Positions 21,902-24,101 of a stretch of DNA of 24,101 nucleotides are shown piece after piece. The stretch is from Candidatus Omnitrophota bacterium (GTDB taxonomy: Bacteria; Ratteibacteria; UBA8468; MWAK01). Under the pieces are notes generated by a model. It made no database searches, was not told the origin of the DNA, and saw nothing but the letters and a program-made list of their open reading frames with translations. The translations under genes were made by a program, and so were the position numbers. Position 1 is the first letter of the stretch; each line of letters starts with the position of its first letter. The stretch is taken from positions 1-24,101 of the forward strand of contig JAPLMK010000034.1 in assembly GCA_026387085.1 (NCBI GenBank), in the 5' to 3' direction.

Positions 21902-22480
21902 TTAAATTCGTTTTAGGGCTTCTTTTATTAACGGTTCTAACTTGTCCGGCTTCTTCGCGCTCATTGCATCTTGAACCGCCTTGTAAGCTTTGGCGCGGGA
22001 ATAACCCAGCGTTACCAGGGCTCCGATCGCTTCATTTTCCAAGGAGGAAGTGCTACCGGAAGAAAGTGATTCTTCCAGATTGATAATCTGGTCTTTTAGT
22101 TCGGTAATCAGGCGCTGACTCAATTTCTTACCGATACCGGAAATAGCGCAGAGCGTCTTGTCGTCTCCGGAAATAATGGCATCCCGAAAATGAGCGGCGC
22201 TTGTGCCGGAGAGAATGGTCAGTCCGAGTTTTGGTCCCACGCCGTTTACCCCCAATAGAAGATTGAAGAGCAGTTTTTCTTCTTTGGTGGCAAAACCGCA
22301 AAGGGTAACATTTTCCGGCCGGTAGCAGGGGTAAATATAAAGAAAAACCTCTCCGCCCGTTTCGGGAAGATGGTCAAAAGTAGAGAGCGGTATGCTCACC
22401 TCGTAACCTACCCCGGCTAAATCAAGGATTACCGAGGTCGGATTTTTAACCGCTAATTTCCCGCGCAGATAAGCGTACAT
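21902..22480 (-). CDS. ruvA: Holliday junction DNA helicase subunit RuvA
   Basis: RuvA binds four-way junctions and loads RuvB. The 192-residue protein has the N-terminal OB domain (MYAYLRGKLAVKNPTSVILDLAGVGYEV), the helix-hairpin-helix repeats LLLGVNGVGPKLGL near 75-88 and LCAISGIGKKLSQRL near 110, and the flexible linker plus C-terminal domain III (AIGALVTLGYSRAKAYKAV) that contacts RuvB. No ribosome-binding site is visible, and an extended -10 motif lies only five bases before the ATG, so a leaderless message is possible. Confidence 0.97.
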   Translation of the reverse strand: MYAYLRGKLAVKNPTSVILDLAGVGYEVSIPLSTFDHLPETGGEVFLYIYPCYRPENVTLCGFATKEEKLLFNLLLGVNGVGPKLGLTILSGTSAAHFRDAIISGDDKTLCAISGIGKKLSQRLITELKDQIINLEESLSSGSTSSLENEAIGALVTLGYSRAKAYKAVQDAMSAKKPDKLEPLIKEALKRI

Positions 22481-22485
22481 AAAAT

Positions 22486-22494
22486 ATTATAGCA
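22486..22494 (-). promoter_or_regulatory. Extended -10 element directly before ruvA
   Basis: The minus strand reads TGCTATAAT, a perfect extended -10 (TGnTATAAT), five bases before the ruvA ATG. Initiation at normal spacing would fall at or next to the start codon, which would fit a leaderless transcript and the absence of a ribosome-binding site. The TGC is the end of the AT-rich repeat. No -35 at 17 bases was found. Confidence 0.4.
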
Positions 22495-22587
22495 AAATGT
22501 AAATTTTAAAATGTAAATCGCAAAATGTAATTGAAAAGTTGTTCATTTTGAATTTTGCACTTTGCCTTTTTCAATTTGCATTTCATA
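22492..22587 (+). repeat. AT-rich GCAAAATG inverted repeat, copy 2
   Basis: This related element starts GCAAAATGTAAATTTTAAAA, reiterates CGCAAAATGTAA, and continues through TTTTGCACTTTGCC to TTTGCATTTC. Its right arm is translated as the C-terminus of RuvC. The arms are less regular than those of the copy at 4728-4810, so the right edge is approximate. Confidence 0.65.
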
Positions 22588-23049
22588 CTTTCGATGGCTG
22601 AGATAACAAAGAGAAACCGCCAGGGCGTCAGCGCTGTCTTCCGGAATTTCTTTTTTTATTCCCAAAATTCTGGCAACCAGAAAACCGACCTGGTCTTTAG
22701 TGGCGTTGCCTTTTCCGATGACCGCCATCTTTACTTCTGCGGGCGAAAATGAAGCAATTTTAATCTTTTGTTCCAGGGCGGCGGCAAAAATAAGACCGCG
22801 GACAATTCCAATCTTAAGAGTGGTCTGGGGATTATTCGCGAAATATATTTCTTCCACCACAACTACGTCCGGAGCATAATCTTTCAAAACCTGACGGGCG
22901 CCGGCGTAAATTTCGGATAAACGGTCCGCAATAATCTTGCTGGCGCGGGGCGCAATCACCCCGAAACCCAAAACCGAAATCGGTGTTAAATCATTAAGAA
23001 TTCCAAAACCGGTTTGATTCAGTCCCGGGTCAAATCCGGCTATCGTCAT
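22543..23049 (-). CDS. ruvC: Crossover junction endodeoxyribonuclease RuvC
   Basis: RuvC cuts Holliday junctions as a dimer. The 168-residue protein has the four acidic residues at the canonical places: D7 (GFDPGL), E66 (VVEEIYF), D138 and D141 (PEDSADALAVSLCY). The last 13 or so residues (EMQIEKGKVQNSK) are not family-like and are encoded by the AT-rich repeat between ruvC and ruvA. The ruvC-ruvA-ruvB order is classical, with yebC upstream as in many bacteria, although repeats separate each pair. Confidence 0.96.
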   Translation of the reverse strand: MTIAGFDPGLNQTGFGILNDLTPISVLGFGVIAPRASKIIADRLSEIYAGARQVLKDYAPDVVVVEEIYFANNPQTTLKIGIVRGLIFAAALEQKIKIASFSPAEVKMAVIGKGNATKDQVGFLVARILGIKKEIPEDSADALAVSLCYLSHRKYEMQIEKGKVQNSK

Positions 23050-23061
23050 TGGGCTCTCAGA

Positions 23062-23222
23062 TGTTTCTTTTGCGCCACACGCTGCGTGTCAGACAAAACT
23101 ACGCAACTGCGGCTTGAGCCTCTCCGTGTTTCCGCCTGTAATTCAAGGCGAGACCACGGCTACTCAAGCCTTCGTACTGCTTGTTTTGTTGCTGACATTT
23201 CGCGAAGTGTGCAAAAGAAACA
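23062..23222. repeat. 161-bp imperfect palindrome (yebC-ruvC gap)
   Basis: The outer arms are TGTTTCTTTTGCgcCACAC and GTGTGCAAAAGAAACA. Inner pairings continue inward: TGTCAG.ACAAAAC with GTTTTGT.GCTGACA, GGCTTGAG with CTCAAGCC, CCGTG with CACGG, and CGCCT/AGGCG at the centre. Nearly the whole element can fold as one long rod. The rest of the gap (23223-23288) has a short GTAAG/CTTAC hairpin and a seven-base A-run that might be a weak terminator for yebC. No coding potential is seen. Confidence 0.8.
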
Positions 23223-23288
23223 ATCTTCGTTTGAGTTAAAAAAATGCTTACGTAAGTTTTGCTTACCCAAAATTATCGTTTTATAAAT

Positions 23289-24041
23289 TTACTGATTTTG
23301 CAGTTTTTCTAAAAGATCATCGGAAATTTCAAAGTTGGAATAGACCATTTGCACGTCGTCGTGATCTTCCAGGGCGTCCAGCAGGCGTAAGAGTTGTTCG
23401 GCATCTTTGCCTTCGATTTTGACCGTTGTTTTGGGTTGCATCGTAAGGAGCGCGGATTTTACCTTAAAACCGCCCGCCTCCACAGCTTTCCTGACATTTT
23501 CCAGGTCTTCGGCCCGGGTGGAGATTTGAAAATAATCTGATTCGGAAGCAACATCTTCCGCGCCGGATTCAATCGCCAGAGTGAAGAGCGCGTCTTCATC
23601 CGTTCCGGCCCGGGGAACAGAAATCTGGCCCTTTCGTTCAAACATCCAGGAAACACAGCCTACTTCGCCCAGATTTCCGTTATTTTTAGAAAAAACAGAA
23701 CGCATCTCGGAAGCGGTCCGGCGTTTGTTGTCGGTGACAGCGTCAAGCTTAATTGCCACTCCGGCGGGACCGTATCCTTCATAAGAAATCTCTTCCATCT
23801 GGTTTGCGCTGCCTTCGCCGGTTCCTTTTTGAACCGCTCTTTTGATGTTTTCAGCCGGCATGTTTTCTTCTTTCGCTTTTTCAACCGCCAGGCGCAGCCG
23901 GGGGTTGGAATCAGGATTACCGCCTCCGCTGCGCGCCGCCATCATAACTTCACGGATAAGTTTGGTGAATATCTTGCCCTTCTTGGCATCGGTTGCCGCT
24001 TTCTTATGCTTGATACTTGCCCACTTGGAATGTCCGCTCAT
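23289..24041 (-). CDS. yebC: YebC/PmpR family protein
   Basis: This family was described as a transcriptional regulator and more recently as a translation factor acting at proline stretches. The 250-residue protein has the family start SGHSKWASIKHKKAATDAKKGKIFTKLIREV, ARSGGGNPDSNPRLRLAVEKAKEENMP, the middle YEGYGPAGVAI, NKRRTASEMRSVFSKNNGNLGEVGCVSWMFERKG, and the ending LEDHDDVQMVYSNFEI. The ATG follows AGAGGTGA. It lies 11 bases after the stop of a cut upstream gene. Confidence 0.96.
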   Translation of the reverse strand: MSGHSKWASIKHKKAATDAKKGKIFTKLIREVMMAARSGGGNPDSNPRLRLAVEKAKEENMPAENIKRAVQKGTGEGSANQMEEISYEGYGPAGVAIKLDAVTDNKRRTASEMRSVFSKNNGNLGEVGCVSWMFERKGQISVPRAGTDEDALFTLAIESGAEDVASESDYFQISTRAEDLENVRKAVEAGGFKVKSALLTMQPKTTVKIEGKDAEQLLRLLDALEDHDDVQMVYSNFEISDDLLEKLQNQ

Positions 24042-24052
24042 AATTCACCTCT

Positions 24053-24101
24053 TTATTCTTTCGCAATTCCCTTAGCCGCTTCCCGTTCTTTAACAATCTT
24101 T
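24053..24101 (-). CDS. C-terminal end of an unidentified gene
   Basis: The last 15 codons of a minus-strand frame (KIVKEREAAKGIAKE, then TAA) run in from the right edge and end 11 bases before yebC. The spacing and the position of the yebC ribosome-binding site fit the end of a real gene in the same operon. The fragment is too short to identify, and a chance open frame cannot be excluded. Confidence 0.4.
   Translation of the reverse strand, partial: KIVKEREAAKGIAKE

Noticed and set aside
23223..23288. Rho-independent terminator after yebC
   Set aside because: The GTAAG/CTTAC stem is only five pairs and is several bases from the T-run, too weak to call.

Overview
The window is a gene-dense bacterial chromosome segment. 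It carries 26 complete protein genes and one cut gene at each end. Every gene except the cut one at the left edge lies on the minus strand, so transcription runs from right to left. LptB (an LPS-export ATPase), the MEP isoprenoid genes, bacterial-type sigma-70 promoter elements and a queuosine-precursor set point to a diderm bacterium. Individual proteins resemble those of uncultivated candidate phyla (Omnitrophota-like or related), but I cannot fix the phylum from this sequence. No tRNA, rRNA, CRISPR array, transposase or prophage gene was seen.

Layout in the direction of transcription: the C-terminal end of an unknown gene (24101-24053), then yebC, ruvC, ruvA and ruvB (a regulator plus Holliday-junction processing). 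Next come lptB, uppS, dxr, pabB, rseP and ispG (envelope, undecaprenyl and MEP isoprenoid functions plus folate), then a stand-alone URO-D-family protein. These are followed by recX, alaS, a sigma-70-family factor and apt as a tightly coupled set. A near-consensus promoter overlaps the apt stop codon and drives rpsF, ssb, rpsR, rplI, dnaB and ispD. Then come queD, queC and queE (preQ0 synthesis), a UPF0104-type membrane protein and an M18 aminopeptidase. The aminopeptidase converges on, and overlaps, the left-edge gene, which ends in a discoidin-like domain.

The genes are ordinary housekeeping genes. The unusual layer is what lies between and inside them. At least seven kinds of short non-coding repeat or hairpin element occupy almost every gap longer than about 60 bp. 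They include a three-hairpin cloverleaf in two copies with compensating stem changes, an AT-rich GCAAAATG-type element in two copies, a CCTCTCCCC/GGGGAGAGG hairpin family in several copies, two large inverted-repeat elements of about 150-160 bp, and others seen once. Some have entered genes in frame: about 60 codons in ispG, about 35 codons in pabB, the C-terminal tails of IspD and RuvC, the last codons of ispG, and the translation start region of uppS. This invasion of essential genes by palindromic repeats is the main finding. A second point is a Dxr that appears to lack the conserved SGGPF segment of the active site.
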